From Effrenium voratum (lineage: Eukaryota > Sar > Dinophyceae > Suessiales > Symbiodiniaceae), in NCBI GenBank assembly GCA_963377175.1, contig CAUJNA010000460.1:37501-101500 (forward strand): a stretch of DNA of 64,000 nucleotides, read 5' to 3'. How positions within the stretch are numbered: the stretch's first letter is position 1; the number at the start of each line of letters is the position of its first letter. The notes below the pieces were generated by a model, which was not told where the DNA came from, did no database searches, and saw only the letters and a list, made by a program, of their open reading frames with translations. Both the position numbers and the translations under genes were made by a program. Shown piece after piece: positions 48,086-60,539 of the stretch.

Positions 48086-51000
48086 TGTGTGTGTGTGAGT
48101 GCGCGTGTGGCTTCTAACAGGCTGCATTAGTGAGATGAGAGTGAGCTGGAAACAGTGTTTGCCTAGGTCGGGCAGGATTTCAGATATTTGATGTGTGCAG
48201 CTTAGTTGTACCCGCGTTGGCGATGCCTTAGACACACAATTTTACCTACACCCAAGGCAAGCCGGCTTCTTGAATCGGTCATCCACGGCAGTGGTCAGAC
48301 AGGGAGAGAATCGACTTGGCCGTGTTGTCAAGCAAGAGGAGGCTACGTCGTTTGTCGCTGCTCAGACATGCTTGGAGTTTTGGGCCGAAGAGCTTGTTCA
48401 CATTGTTTGGATGTTTGTCTGTTTGCTACGTCCAACACTTCTGGGGCAGACGTCAGAATTGGCCTACCAGCTTGGAAAGCTGTGGTAGAAACCCTCACGA
48501 AACGATATCAATGTCAAATACCATCAAAACAAAAAGTTGTGTGTACATTCTTGCCATTGGTCCAGACTTGCTTGTGAAAAGCATAATTTTGGAGGTGAAG
48601 ACTACGCCCATTTGGGGTCGCAGCCAAGACGTTTTGCGAGAGCGAGATGTCAATGTGACAGGCAAGGGTGGATATGCTGAATGTGACACTGTTGCATATT
48701 CAGGTCAAGTGTTGCATTCTAAGTACTTTCAAGCCGACGCAGATCCGGCCTTGCCAGCCTCTTGAGCGTGATACACGAGTGCGTGGCAGCAGACAAAGGG
48801 GCGGGCGCCCGGACATGTTCACAGGCCGCATGCTGGTGCTGCCAAGGCATCCCACAGACGCAATCAAGCTCGAAAGGCGTTTCCTGGTGCCGGGGATGCA
48901 GCAAATGGTACAGCCTTGAGAAAGCTCTATGCTGATGATGCAGATGCTTAGCTGGTCCTGCCGGGCGATGGCCGGAGTAAGAAGCATAAGTTTTGTATGG
49001 CGCTCATTGCATTTCTTCCTTTACCGGTCACGGAAATCCTGCAGGAAGCACAGAACCTCACAACGAGGACTCGACACATTGCTCTGGGATGTTTCAAAGC
49101 GTTTCTGTTGGTTGTATTTGCAGATCCGGAGCCCAACATGGCTCAAAAAAGCAAAAACTTCCGAACGCAAGGTGAGGCGATTGCAGACTCTCCGGTGATG
49201 CCGGGGATGCAACACCTCCCCTTATGCACCCTTTTCCTCCGCTGGACGACCAGCGTCGGCGGATTTGTGCCTCCCTGTAGGGTTTGGGCTGACAGTGCAG
49301 AGAGAGCGAGAGACAGAGACTGAGAGAGATTGACACAGTTTGAAGCTTGCGACGTGCAGGCCCAGTGCCACTGCCACGCAAAGATGTAGGCCAGCCTCCT
49401 TCCCAGAGCTACTGGGGTGCCTGGTAGAAGGATGCATTTGTTTCAAACTGGCGCTGCCACTTTGCCAAGAAGAGAAGTGCATTTCTGGGAGAATCAACAG
49501 TTTGAGCCAATCCTCGCAAAAGTTTCCGGGAGAATGCGCTAAGGCCCACTGCGAGGTTCGACGTGGGGGACATTTGCGAAGTGATCGGGGCTGCGCTGCT
49601 GCCCCAGAGCTGATCTTCAGATTGAAGCGAACGCCCACACACACACACAGAGCAGCAGATTGAGGCACAGGTAGGCTTGGACCTAGCTTCAAGATATGAG
49701 GTAAGCAAATCTTTGTTTGCTTCTGGCACTGCTTCGCGGTGGCTTGTTCTCAGCTCCAAGTTTTGACAAAGGCTGGTGCGCAAGTCTGAAGATCTTGGTG
49801 GTGAACGAGTAGTTCAGCTGCTTGATGGGCGCTTTCCTGAGTTGCGTGGCATGAGCTTCCTCATGATATTTCATGGCTGATGGATGTAAGCTCGATCAAA
49901 ATTGATGCATGCCACTGTTGCGAGAACTCAGGTGCCGGGTCGAGGTGACTGATATAGGCTGCAACCTGAAGCTTCCAGGGGGGAGCGAAAAGCTTCTGCA
50001 TCATGCAGCCTTGCGAGCGGCTTGCTGGTCTTTCGAAGACGGCTACTAGGCTCTGGACCAAGTGGCAAGCGCATTGCCATTCAAGATGCCGATGGTCATC
50101 AGGGTTGGGTCTGCACCTTAAAACATTGCATGAAAAAATAGATCTTGGTTCTGTCCGGTGCAGGTGAGTGTCGTGTCCTCCAACGGCGAAGCACTCATTC
50201 GCATCATCGAAAAGGAGCGCTGGGCGAGTGATCGGATTTCGCACAAATTGACCGGTGCATATCGAGGAGCTTCGGAGCGATGCACGTGAGAAGAGGACGG
50301 AAAGAATTTCCCTCCCCCCCTCCTCCCCACCCCCCCTCGCGCCATAGCTCTGTTATGTTATGTGCACCAATTTTGCCAGATACAGCTTCTTCATGTGACT
50401 TCTGGACGGTTGTTCGGATGCGAGCAGATGTTATTAAGTTTCAGGGCTCAGCGGGACACATTCTTGCATTCCGAATCTGCTGAACATTTGGCGGCTGTCA
50501 ACTCCGAGCGGAATGATGTATGACCAGAACCCACCATCAGAAGCATCAGCAACAGATGCATAGACATCGGTGGATTGTAGTTGTCACATCCCCGTATGCG
50601 CCAACTCCGGCCCACCCAAGGCCTCACTCCCCAATTGAATCAGGCACCATTTTTTAAAACGAGGATAGAAGCTGCAGCCAGAGCAGCTCGTCATGACCAG
50701 GGAAAGCCAACTTCGCGCTTCGCCGGGATCTTGTGCACGCAAGATGATGCATTGTGAATGTGAAAGTCATGGACACTTAGGAGGTTGGCGACCTTTGCCA
50801 CGTCATCGCTAGTGTGCTGCGACCTCAAACGAGCTCTTCCAAAGCAAGAATTCTTTCGTGGTTGGCGCGGGCTTTCCGAGGATTGTCCGGAAGGAAGAAG
50901 CTTTGGAAAGCTCACAGATTGCAAGATTGCCTGATAGAAGGGAAGTGGAGGCGCAGCTTCTGCAAGACTTCACCGAACCAAAGGAGAATCGGTCTTTGCG

Positions 51001-51289
51001 GTGTGAGGTGCTTGAGATAGGCACTGGGGACAGTGGCAAACGCGTGTGCATCAAGGATGGTACAGGTGCACGACTCAGGGCTGGGATTTCTCGTCATGAG
51101 TCACCCGAGAGTGCTTTGGAAGCGCATGTGAAAACAAACAACGTGTGCACAGTGAGCAGAATTCAGCTTGGCAAACTGAACGCACTCAAAATAGTAGGTC
51201 GGTTGCTGAAAGTATCAAGTTCCACACTTCTGTTGCGGAAAACACGACGCCTGCCTGCATCAAACCAGCGTCACCATTCCGACATTCCC
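48086..51289. other. intergenic stretch without a supportable gene
   Basis: Open frames are short and unconserved in appearance. Small tracts of GT (about 48080), GAGAGA (about 49295-49330) and CACACA (about 49635) occur. The words GCCGGGGATGCA recur at 48892 and 49200. A poly-C run lies near 50315-50335. I see no RNA gene. Confidence 0.4.
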
Positions 51290-51475
51290 AGCATCACCAG
51301 TTTTGCATCTCCACTCCCAGCTTTGCCAGCATCCAGCAGCGTCAGCACGCTGACAGTCGCACAAGCGCTGACAGCCGCACAAGCGCTGACAGCAGCATCG
51401 GCAGCAACATCAGCACCAGCATCGGTGGCAGCGGCAGCACCAGCAGCGTCGCCAACACCAGCAACGGCCCTTGGA
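51290..51475. repeat. CAGCA-rich degenerate tandem repeat
   Basis: Degenerate CAGCA/CACCAGCA units, including two copies of GCACAAGCGCTGACAGC. The overlapping open frame (Ala/Ser/Thr-rich) is a by-product of the repeat. A similar block lies at 54500-54630. Confidence 0.6.
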
Positions 51476-51587
51476 AACAACTTGCGCAACGTGCGGGTCT
51501 TTAATTTTCAGCCACGCTCTTTTTGTATTTGAGGCCCATGTCATCAATTAATGCGTGCCGCTCAGCTGTGTTTGCAATCCTTCGTGC

Positions 51588-51650
51588 AGCTGCTGCTGCT
51601 GCTGCTGCTGACGACGACGACAACGATGATGACGACGATGATGATGATGG

Positions 51651-51715
<65 letters not shown>

Positions 51716-51720
51716 GTGAC
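51588..51720. repeat. (GCT)n-(GAC)n-(GAT)n compound microsatellite
   Basis: A short GCT run grades through GAC into a long, nearly pure GAT run of about 70 bp. Poly-Asp and poly-His open frames over it are artefacts. Confidence 0.9.
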
Positions 51721-52559
51721 GCGTTGAATTTCCCACGCGAACGGTGCTAGGATCATGACTTGGAATCTGATGATGTTCTTTAGAACAATTATCAAACGTG
51801 GAATCGGATGAGGAGCAAGGCCCAGGCGACTCCCAGCATGCCACGTCTTGCCCATTTCTTCTTGTGTTTTCGTGGACAACTCATCGTCAAAGATCTGGAC
51901 AAGGTTTTGCGAGGATCCGGCAAGCACTCGGCCGAGGCATTGTTGGATGGATCAGCGTGGTGTCGTCAGATGGTCAGCCGGCAACGCACTCGCGCAGAAG
52001 GTGCAAGTGTTTCGACAGGTACACAACTTCTTCGCAAGGCACGACCCGTGTGCCTCGGCTATCAGAGTTTGAAGCACTCGATTCCAGACTCAGTGTGCAT
52101 ACGAGGCAGAGCGATCAGCCGCCACAACCACAAGCACAAGCACCAGCGCAACCGCAACCACCGACCTTTATGGAGGCAGGGGCCACTGGGTAGCACATAT
52201 CGTAACTAGGCAGGGCGGGCAGATCTAGAAGTTGATGTATGTTGTTACTCACCGCTTAAATGGCCAAGCCGAACATTTCGAGTTGGGATGCAGATTTGGA
52301 CAAATCGTGAGATCTGCGAGCCAGGGTGCAACGTTTAAGTAGCAGCTGCGCAAGACAACAAGGGATGGTCATTGCAAAGCATCTTTTCTCATGTTTTTTT
52401 CAAGATCCGTGGACAATCGGCCCTTGTATTCTTGTGAGCCACTGGATGAGGTAAGATATGAACCTTCTCAGGGCGCTTTCCATTGAAGGAACAGTGATTG
52501 ACAGGCTTCCTCCGCGATTGTTGCGTGTTGACGCGAAACAGCCGGCCACCGGGCACCTT
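51721..52559. other. intergenic stretch, nothing recognised
   Basis: Overlapping frames at about 51800-52200 are open in three phases but lack recognisable motifs or a convincing start. Confidence 0.35.
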
Positions 52560-52865
52560 GCCCTTCCGTTCATGTTGCATCCCCTTATATTTCTTTCAGT
52601 TTCTCTTCATATCCTTTCATTTGCATTCCTTTCCCTTAATTTCCCTTCAGTTCTTGATTTCCCTTCATTTCTTTCATTTCCCTTCAGTTCGCATCCTTTG
52701 TTTTCATTTCACTTCATTTCACCTTCATTTCACCTTCATTGCCCTCAATTTTCCTCTCCCACCTTGAGTTCCGTTCATTTCCCTTCACTTATGTCCCTTC
52801 ATTTCCATTCATTTCTCTTCATTTCCAAACAGTTTTCTTCATTTGCCTTCATTTCCAGTTTCATT
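52560..52865. repeat. pyrimidine-rich TTCATTTC-type degenerate repeat
   Basis: Words such as TTCATTTC and CCCTTCA recur about every 10 bases over some 300 bp, leaving the plus strand strongly C/T-rich. It has no coding value. Confidence 0.75.
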
Positions 52866-53116
52866 TTGCATCCGCAACTTTCAAGATGACTCGGCAATGC
52901 GGGGGATGCTGTCCTGAAGCGTTTTTTTGACCGCGTGGAGACGCGCATCAATACGCAAAAAATCGACCAACCAATCTGCAATTCCTCGGCAAACCGCACG
53001 TTCATGGGCGCGTGCTTGTCGGCACCTGCAGCTAGTTTGATGCGGCACTTTTGCGAAAGCAGGTCAGGCTCTCCCTTTATTGATGAAAACACTCATGCCA
53101 AAATTTGTCCGGAGAA

Positions 53117-53296
53117 CAGGATGGCTTGGACGAGCTGCGATTTCTTGCCAGTCCTGATTTGCCCGGCAGACAGGACGGGTGGGACGAGCTGCGATTTCTT
53201 ACTTCCTGATTTACCCGCGAATTGGATGAGCTGCGATTGCTACCTGTCCCGATTTGCCTAGGAAACAGGACTGTTTGGACGAGCTGCGATTTGGAA
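53117..53296. repeat. minisatellite with about 55-60-bp units
   Basis: Four imperfect units share GACGAGCTGCGATTT followed by CCTGATTTGCCC-like sequence and ACAGGA. Unit boundaries vary. Confidence 0.65.
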
Positions 53297-53299
53297 GAA

Positions 53300-54499
53300 T
53301 CGGGTCTAGTTTGTTTTATTATCTTTGTCAAGTTTGTTTGGAACACAGTGGCATTGGTGCCACATTTGTTTGGGGCACACCCCCTTTCCCGCAGGACTCC
53401 TTGTTGGACATGTCACGTGTCATTTGCTCAACGGCAGGCAGCTCCGTCCATGCCCCAAGAGCCAGCGCCGGCGTCAAGGGCAGATGCCTGGGGCATACCA
53501 TCTGACCCGGAAGTGGTTTGGATGGGCGGTTTGAGGACTTGAGCCCTCGTTTTTGCTTGAGACTCACTGAGAGGCTATTATTCTAGCGTATGGGCCAACC
53601 CAAATCGCCAATCCAAACCACCAATCCAACCCCGCAGAAGGGTGCAGCAAGTTGAGCCAGCCCGGCTCTTCGTATCTCGAGGAATTCCAGCCTCTGGCCA
53701 AATTCTCGGAACCCTCTGTGCTGGTGGCGCGCTCAGCGCATGCAGCGAGAGCTCTCGGGATTTCATATTGCTCCCAAGGTCAGTTCAGCCAGAGCTCAGC
53801 GCGGTTTTGATGTCGCGCGAAGCTTAGCTGCGGATGTCATCAGCCATTTCTTCCCTTCGCATATGCACCTGTAAACCTTGTGGCTGTGTGGGCTGACGAT
53901 GCCAGGAAGTCTCCTTCTTGCAGAGGGAGCATATGGAGCAGCTTTTGTCTGAGAAGTTTGCCAGCGAAGGCATCCAGGCTGGGAGCCCGCGACAGGAGGT
54001 TTCTGGATGCAATCCAAGCTCCAGGAGCCAAACTACGATTGCATCAAGCTTCGAGACGCCAAGGGCCGATGGTACAGGCAGGTGGTTGCAGTGTGCGAAA
54101 CGGGCATTTGACGTGACTGGCAGGCCAGGTGAAGCGCCTGATGTTCCCTCTCCAGACCTTTTTCCTATCACCTTGTACTACAGGCTACATGGTGTTTGCG
54201 ATGCAGTTGCGTTTTGTGTGGCAGAATAACTTGCTAGGGCTCAGCTATGCTTCAGGCCGCCGAAGCCAACTTACTCAGCCGAGACCGTGCAGCACTTGGG
54301 AAATGTTTGGCAGGAAATCTGTCAGTGATATTTACTGACTCATGTCTTGCGAAAGCCAAACGCTTCGTTGATCAACGGCTTGCAGCATTGTTGCAGGATG
54401 CTAGTTTCACCATCCACACATTCCCCAACATCTCGCACATTCCGTATATCCAGCAGCTGAATCATTTCCAACATCCCCAGCATGACCGGTATCACCTGC
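53300..54499. other. intergenic stretch, nothing recognised
   Basis: Short open frames on both strands overlap one another without motif support. Short duplications (CCAATCC, CAAACCACC) occur near 53600. Confidence 0.35.
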
Positions 54500-54630
54500 A
54501 TTCCTCACCATCATCATCATGTACGATATCTTCAGCATCGTCAACATTTTCAGCATCCCTTGCAGCTCCAACATGCATGCCAGCGCCAGCATCATCAGCA
54601 TCACCAGCATTCCCAGCACTTGGTTTCAAA
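54500..54630. repeat. CAGCATC-type degenerate repeat
   Basis: CATCATCAGCATCACCAGC-like sequence similar in style to 51290-51475. Confidence 0.55.
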
Positions 54631-56425
54631 GCATCAGCAGTGGGACCGGTGGCATGACATCCCGAGCACGCTTCACAAAGCAGTAATTCCTGCAGAATGG
54701 GAATCCACAGCAGTGTGCCAGCTCTTTTGATAGAGAAGTTCTGGCCCCCCTTTGGTAGGAATTGATATTGCTTGATTTGTTTTGAAGTGCTGGAGGCCCT
54801 ATTGCGATCGATGATGTTATATAGCCGTTTTTTGTATTTGGCACAAATTTACTTTTGCATGATTCGCTTGGACGGTATTTCTTGTAAACATGCTTGCTTC
54901 AGATAATGTCTATGGTTGTGAGTACAGCAATGTCCCCGATGGATCATTTATGAAATTCACGTTCAGCAGCTAGTGACGCAGACCAAAGAAGCTGTGCGTC
55001 AAGTTAGCCCACACTCGGGCAACCCAACCATCTTTGCGTTTTGACATTTTCACAAATGTGTGTGATCCTGCTTTTAATGTATTATTGCAGTGGATGATAT
55101 TTGACTGGATATTTGATAGTCTGCTTTATCATCTTAGATTTCACCCAGTCAGGCTGGCTTTGTGTGATTTTTCAGACTTATGTTGAATATGCAGGGATTG
55201 GCTATTCTTTCAAGATTATGACTGTTGCGCCACATTCGAAACTGTCAGGTCTCTAATATGTTTTCCTCTGATTTGGCACGCACTCAGACACGTTAGAGTG
55301 TTTGCCTCTTATTTTCCGGGTGCTGAAGGTTGAGCAAAGAAAAAAACGGCGTTAAGGTGCTGGCCTTGCGGCAGCGACAAGCATACGAGGCCGGGGCAGC
55401 GAAAAGGGCCACTGCCATTTTGTTGTCTTGAAATACTAGGCCTTGTCTCCTACTCAGCGTCGAGGATTGAAAGAGGTACAGTCTGGTCCCAAGTCAGCGT
55501 AAGCGGAACGCGTGTTTTGGAATTTCAACCAAGGCGTCAGCTGGAACTCGCATACTCACAGGAGAACAACGATCTCCTGGACTGAAAAGTGTGCTGCTTG
55601 TGGATGTCTGCAAAGCCATGCCAGTTCAATGGCGTTTCATGGTGCCTGTTTCAGACATTGATCACCGCATTAGTGGCTAGGGGGGCACAGCTGCAGCAGG
55701 AAAAGTAGCTGCGCCACCACTGCAGGCAATCCATTACTTGGCCTACCCGCCGTGCTAAGCTATCAAATGCGTGGGTAAACTGTCTGCAAACTTGGTTGAA
55801 ATATTCCCGGGCACAGACACAAGCAAACCCCACACTTCCTTCTCGATATGCTGAGACAGGCGGATCGGGCGCAATTGATAGTAAGCCACGTACGGCCCAC
55901 TCGCTGTGTTCGGCACTCGGATGAACACACATTTTTCCTTTGAAGCCTTTTTCGTGAAGACTGAGCCCATATGCCCCTGGAGCATGAGTTGAGTGAATGT
56001 CGGCTTCTCCAGAGAACGTGAAGCACTCTGCCAAGTAAATCGAGGTTGCGAAGATCCCAACCTCCCACTGGGTCAAGTTGGTAGATGGTTTGTGCATTAG
56101 CCAAGTGGTCAACAGAATACCTGTGAACCTCCTCCCATCAAGTTTTCTCGTGCGACTCCAGGGAATGCACTGTTGACGATGTTTTGTTGCATGATTGCGT
56201 CCTTTTCATGTTGCATCTCTAGTTCGTGATGCAAGCCGGCAGGACCGAGCAATGCGACTCGCACACTCGTGTGGACTTCCCCTCGGGACAGTAGTTTCGT
56301 GTTGACATCATGGAAGCATGACCATGCTTTTTGTTCGTTTGACTTTTTCAGTCCTCGTAGGACTGCTGGCCTGCCAGTATCCTTGATGCCTGAGACAGTG
56401 TGCTTTCCAAAAGGCCAGACACTGA
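54631..56425. other. AT-richer intergenic stretch
   Basis: From about 54720 to 55300 composition is AT-rich with no long frame. At 55651-56112 two minus-strand frames are open together and look mildly protein-like, but no start, splice sites or domain can be supported. Confidence 0.35.
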
Positions 56426-56695
56426 GCTGCACCTGTAGTCTTTGGTCCCAAAGCATATCTCTGGCTTGCAGGCAACGAGCCTTTGCTCTACGATGGGCAC
56501 CTGTACTCTATGCATTCAACTTCCCTTCTGGTTTTTGATCCGCCAGACTTCAGTGTGCCAGGAGCCCAGCGCAACAATCTGCTTGCAAAGCAGGTGCCTT
56601 CGAGCAACAATTTGTTTTGGATCAATAGTGTTGAACGGTTTGAACGTGTTTCTCTCGTTCGCAGAACTTCCTTTCTAGATTCTAGACTATCGTAG
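56426..56695 (+). other. possible exon or gene relic upstream of the glycosyltransferase
   Basis: The frame reads plausible protein (GPKAYLWLAGNEPLLYDGH, VFDPPDFSVPGAQRNN) but begins after a stop and has no ATG that fits. It could be an exon of an unrecognised gene or a pseudogene fragment. Confidence 0.2.
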
Positions 56696-56760
56696 GAAAG
56701 TGTGCGGAATGCTTGCATTGGCTCAAGCCGAATGTAGCGCTTTCACCACTGGCCCTCGCC

Positions 56761-57771
56761 ATGCGCCTGCGCTTGCCATGCTTGTTGCTGGTGCCTGCCC
56801 TGGCCTTTCCAAAGCAGATTTGGTCCTTCTGGGATACGGAAGATCTGCCGAGAATGGCCCAGTTGGCTGTGGCGTCCTGGAAATACTATGCCCCTGACTA
56901 CGAAGTGAAGATCATGCATTTCGACACATACAAACAGTTTGTACAAGGAGAAGAGCATGTTACACCAAAGGACCTTCGCCATACCTACCGATTCAGTGAC
57001 TGGTTGCGGACCGCTGTGCTCGCACGGCATGGCGGAGTATGGCTCGATGCAACCATACTTCTGACGGCCCCCCTGCAGCACATGGTCAACGAATCCGCCA
57101 GCTTCAGCGGAATTCACTTGGAGGATCGCCTGGAAGGTTTCTTCTTGGCGTCTGTGGCTGGTTCTGAGCTGATGAAACGCTGGAGCGACGAGATTCTTCA
57201 CATCTCACGGCTGAACAAAAGTGACTTTGATCAGTACCTCACTGACCTACGGGCTCGTGGAATTCAACCCCTGAATGGTGCCATGAACACTTGCGACTGG
57301 AGCTTCAAGTCTCCCTTGCATTCAGTGGCGCATTTGGGCTTACACTCCTTCGCGTGGATTGTGAACTCTTTGATCTTCGCAACGAATTTCTACTTGCACA
57401 TTTGCAACGAACGCTATTGGATGGACTACTTATATCCGATTGTTGCCTTCTATAACGTTCTCAGCCAAGAGCCTAGGAGTCACTGGGATCTTCATATAAC
57501 AGACTCTTTGAGGAATTTCAATTTTGTATCCTTTTCGCTTGGATGGAACAGCAGCGACATTGTCCACTTTATGTCAACTTCGCGAAGTCAAAGCTTTGAC
57601 CTGGTGGGAGTTCGTGGGATCAAACTGCGCAAAACGGAACGGGACATGTCTGAATCCTTGAAGAACTGCGAACAGGGAAGCGTAATATGCCGTTTGCAGA
57701 GAGACACCGGCATGCACGTTTTCGCAGAAGTGCCTGCGCTTGAAGCGCCTGACAAGTCCATGGAGTTGTGA
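56761..57771 (+). CDS. capsular-polysaccharide-synthesis-like glycosyltransferase
   Basis: 336 residues without introns. ATG 56761 was chosen because it gives a clean signal peptide or signal anchor (MRLRLPCLLLVPALAFP); the upstream extension to 56713 has no ATG. The sequence then follows the GT32/Caps_synth pattern: PKQIWSFWDTEDLPRMAQLAVASW, SDWLRTAVLARHGGVWLDAT (metal-binding Asp about residue 96), then ITDSLRNF. Such enzymes add sugars from nucleotide-sugar donors in the secretory pathway. Acceptor and product cannot be inferred. Length is close to family norms, and no break is seen. It is the only convincing cellular gene in the window. Confidence 0.82.
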   Translation: MRLRLPCLLLVPALAFPKQIWSFWDTEDLPRMAQLAVASWKYYAPDYEVKIMHFDTYKQFVQGEEHVTPKDLRHTYRFSDWLRTAVLARHGGVWLDATILLTAPLQHMVNESASFSGIHLEDRLEGFFLASVAGSELMKRWSDEILHISRLNKSDFDQYLTDLRARGIQPLNGAMNTCDWSFKSPLHSVAHLGLHSFAWIVNSLIFATNFYLHICNERYWMDYLYPIVAFYNVLSQEPRSHWDLHITDSLRNFNFVSFSLGWNSSDIVHFMSTSRSQSFDLVGVRGIKLRKTERDMSESLKNCEQGSVICRLQRDTGMHVFAEVPALEAPDKSMEL

Positions 57772-58380
57772 CACAAGGCGAAGCTCACCTTGGAGCCGCT
57801 CCGATGCTGTGGTGTCACAGTGGAGTCGCAGGTCGCGATGGGAAAAAGCCGTAGGTAGCTCGTGAGTTAAATCATCGTCCAGCTTGCTTGAACTGCTAGA
57901 TTGATTTGCCGGTGTCGAATGACACAACTCGCTGACACAACACCGAACAGCATCACGAATATACACATGTACATTCAGTCTGTTTGTAGATGTGAATGTA
58001 CACACACCGGACCAATCATAGTTTGATGTGTAGCATGTCACTCCGAAGTATCTTTTTGTTGTTGTTGTTGTAGACAATGATCAATGAGTCGAAACAGTCA
58101 CTGTTGAGCATGCAGATGGCCTCGGAAGACTACAGCATCACGCTTTCTCAACCTTCTTCTTTTTCGCTGCCTCACAACAGTCAGTAAGGTTTGAGCCACG
58201 TTTCTTACGTGCAGCCCAAGATTCAGACAGTATGTGCTTTTCGTGAAATTGGGGCCCCTCTCCAGAACAAACCTCGTGAGGCGAACATTGACCGATTCAG
58301 GCTAACCCCGAATTGGAGCTTCAGCCACTTGGGGTGCTTCAGCCATTTTGAGACTCGGGTGCCGCGTTTAGGGACCACTC
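57772..58380. other. 3' flank of the glycosyltransferase gene
   Basis: No gene is seen. A short TTGTTG run lies near 58055. Confidence 0.4.
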
Positions 58381-58435
58381 GCTCAAGTGCATCCGTGCAG
58401 CGCTGCAGATCTGCTTGCCAGATGAAAAGAACACC
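58381..58435. repeat. dispersed repeat, copy 1
   Basis: CTCAAGTGCATCCGTGCAGC and the following ATCTGCTTGCCA...AAGAACACC recur with changes at 62647-62695. Confidence 0.7.
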
Positions 58436-58544
58436 TGCTCAAGTGCACCTGCACGGCATTGCATATTTGACTGACAAATAATGTAAGGGCTGCCGCCCTG
58501 TGCCGCCGCCCCCGGCTTCCTTAGAACAATTATGACTACGCGAT

Positions 58545-58592
58545 TTTTTGTCGGGTTTAACGGCAGACTTAATGCATACATGAAAAAGAACA
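58545..58592. repeat. diverged copy of the microsatellite-associated repeat
   Basis: TCGGGTTTAACGGCA and CATGAAAAAGAA match the spacer repeated between the ATC/GAT tracts at 59729, 60131, 62172 and 62386. Confidence 0.55.
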
Positions 58593-58665
58593 GCACCACG
58601 ATAATGATCATGCTTTGATGTTACAAGAAGTGCCCTAGTGTGTGGAAACTTGGGCAGGAAAACCA

Positions 58666-59110
58666 TGTTGGGGGACTGCGACTGCGTATCTTTTAAGTTT
58701 TAGCAGAACGGGCACGCGTTTTGCATTGCTGTTGGTTCTGTGGGTGCTGGCTTTGCCTCCCCTATTTTACGGCGTCTAGGCGGGGGGATTCCAGCTTTTT
58801 GTTCAAGTATTAATGAGGAGGCGAATCTTGGCGCGTTTCTTTGTTCTGCATTATTCTGAAGTGCGAAACTCTGAAGGGCGAAACTCTCGCGATTTTTTTT
58901 CGGGGTGTTGGCCGTGTTATCCGCGCTGCGTGGTCGGGCAGGTGCGGATTGTGACTGCGCATCTTTTCAATTTTGGCAGAACGGGTCTGCATTTTGCATT
59001 GTGGTTGGTTTCGGCGTTGCTGGCTTTTCCCCCCCCCCTTTTTTAAGGCGTTTTGGGGGGGGGGTGAAGTGTTGTGAATAAGTAGGTGATTTGTGGGGGG
59101 GGGGGGGGTA
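58666..59110. repeat. imperfect direct duplication with homopolymer G, C and T runs
   Basis: About 58670-58790 and 58946-59065 share GACTGCGxATCTTTT, GCAGAACGGG, TTTTGCATT and GCTGGCTTTxCC. Runs of 9-14 G (about 59055-59065 and 59095-59109) have G-quadruplex potential. Confidence 0.55.
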
Positions 59111-59501
59111 ACCATGAATTCATTGTCGAGCTTGGCATGACGGTTTTTTTTCTACATGGCACGGGGTCAGAGTTAGAGCCATTGTGTTTCTACAACAGTG
59201 TGTCGGATAATGGTCCATGACCCAGCTCATCAAGAAGCCCTTCGTCCGGCATGTTGAACGCTGAAGACAAAACTTGTCGTTGAATCAGACTCGCAAGGGA
59301 AACTTGAGTGTAGAGCTGCTTCACAAACCAGCACACCCAGCACTCAGTTTTCAAACCGTGCTTTCACGACATTCGTTCAGCCCTGCTAGCGTTGTGCTAT
59401 GTTGCTTTTCAATCAGGCGTTCCTTATTTTGTGGCCAGGTTTCCAGTCCCTTGCGCATTTGCATATGCGCCGAGAGAAGCAAACCTGCTGTGATAGTTCA
59501 C

Positions 59502-59604
59502 TTTCATCATCATAATTATCATCATCATATTCATCATCATGTTCATCATCATGTTCATCATTATCATCATCATCATCATCATCATCATCATTTTCATCAT
59601 CATG

Positions 59605-59639
<35 letters not shown>

Positions 59640-59893
59640 TTTCATCATCATGTCCATCATCATCATCATCATCATTTTCATCATTTTCTTCATCATGTTC
59701 TTCATCATCATCATCATCATCATCCTCCGCATTTCCAATCAGGTCTAACGGCACACTTGAAACGTATATGAAAAAGAAGTGTGATGATGAAACATGATGA
59801 GGAACATGATGATGCAAACGATGATGATGATGATGATGATGAACGATGATGATGAACATGATGATGAGGATGATGATGAGGATGATGATGAAC

Positions 59894-59943
<50 letters not shown>

Positions 59944-60221
59944 AGTGAGCATGGTGGTGTGCATCATCATCATCATCATCATGTTGATCATCATCATCAT
60001 CATCATCATCATCATTTTCATCATCATGTCCATCATCATGTCCATCATCATCATCATATCATCATCATCATTTTCATCATCATTTTCGTCATCATGTTCT
60101 TCTTCATCATCATCATCATCATCATCATCCGCATTTCCAATCAGGTCTAACGGCACACTTGAAACGTATATGAAAAAGAAGTGTGATGATGAAACATGAT
60201 GAGGAACATGATGATGCAAAC

Positions 60222-60258
<37 letters not shown>

Positions 60259-60313
60259 GTTGATGATGATGATGATGAGGATGATGATGAGGATGATGAT
60301 GAACATGATGAAC

Positions 60314-60378
<65 letters not shown>

Positions 60379-60415
60379 AGTGATCATGGTGGTGTGCATC
60401 ATCATCATTATGTTG

Positions 60416-60450
<35 letters not shown>

Positions 60451-60470
60451 TTTCATCATCATGCTCATCA
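59502..60470. repeat. (ATC)n/(GAT)n tracts in alternating orientation
   Basis: Tracts alternate ATC, GAT, ATC, GAT, ATC. Each GAT-to-ATC switch is capped by AGTGAGCATGGTGGTGTGC or AGTGATCATGGTGGTGTGC (59943-59961, 60379-60397), and each ATC-to-GAT switch by a shared spacer of about 92 bp (59729-59820, 60131-60222). Poly-His, poly-Met and poly-Asp frames over the block are artefacts. Confidence 0.9.
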
Positions 60471-60539
60471 AATATCCACCAACGTTTTGACATTGCCTAC
60501 CTGTTGAGCTCTGAGAGCGGCCGGGCAAGGCGGACCTAA

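Noticed and set aside
50858..51532. 224-codon ORF
   Set aside because: Its second half is a translated CAGCA repeat and its first half shows no motif; it also lacks supporting context.
55651..56112. Minus-strand gene
   Set aside because: Two overlapping minus frames are open and mildly protein-like, but neither has a domain, a start context or splice sites that support it.
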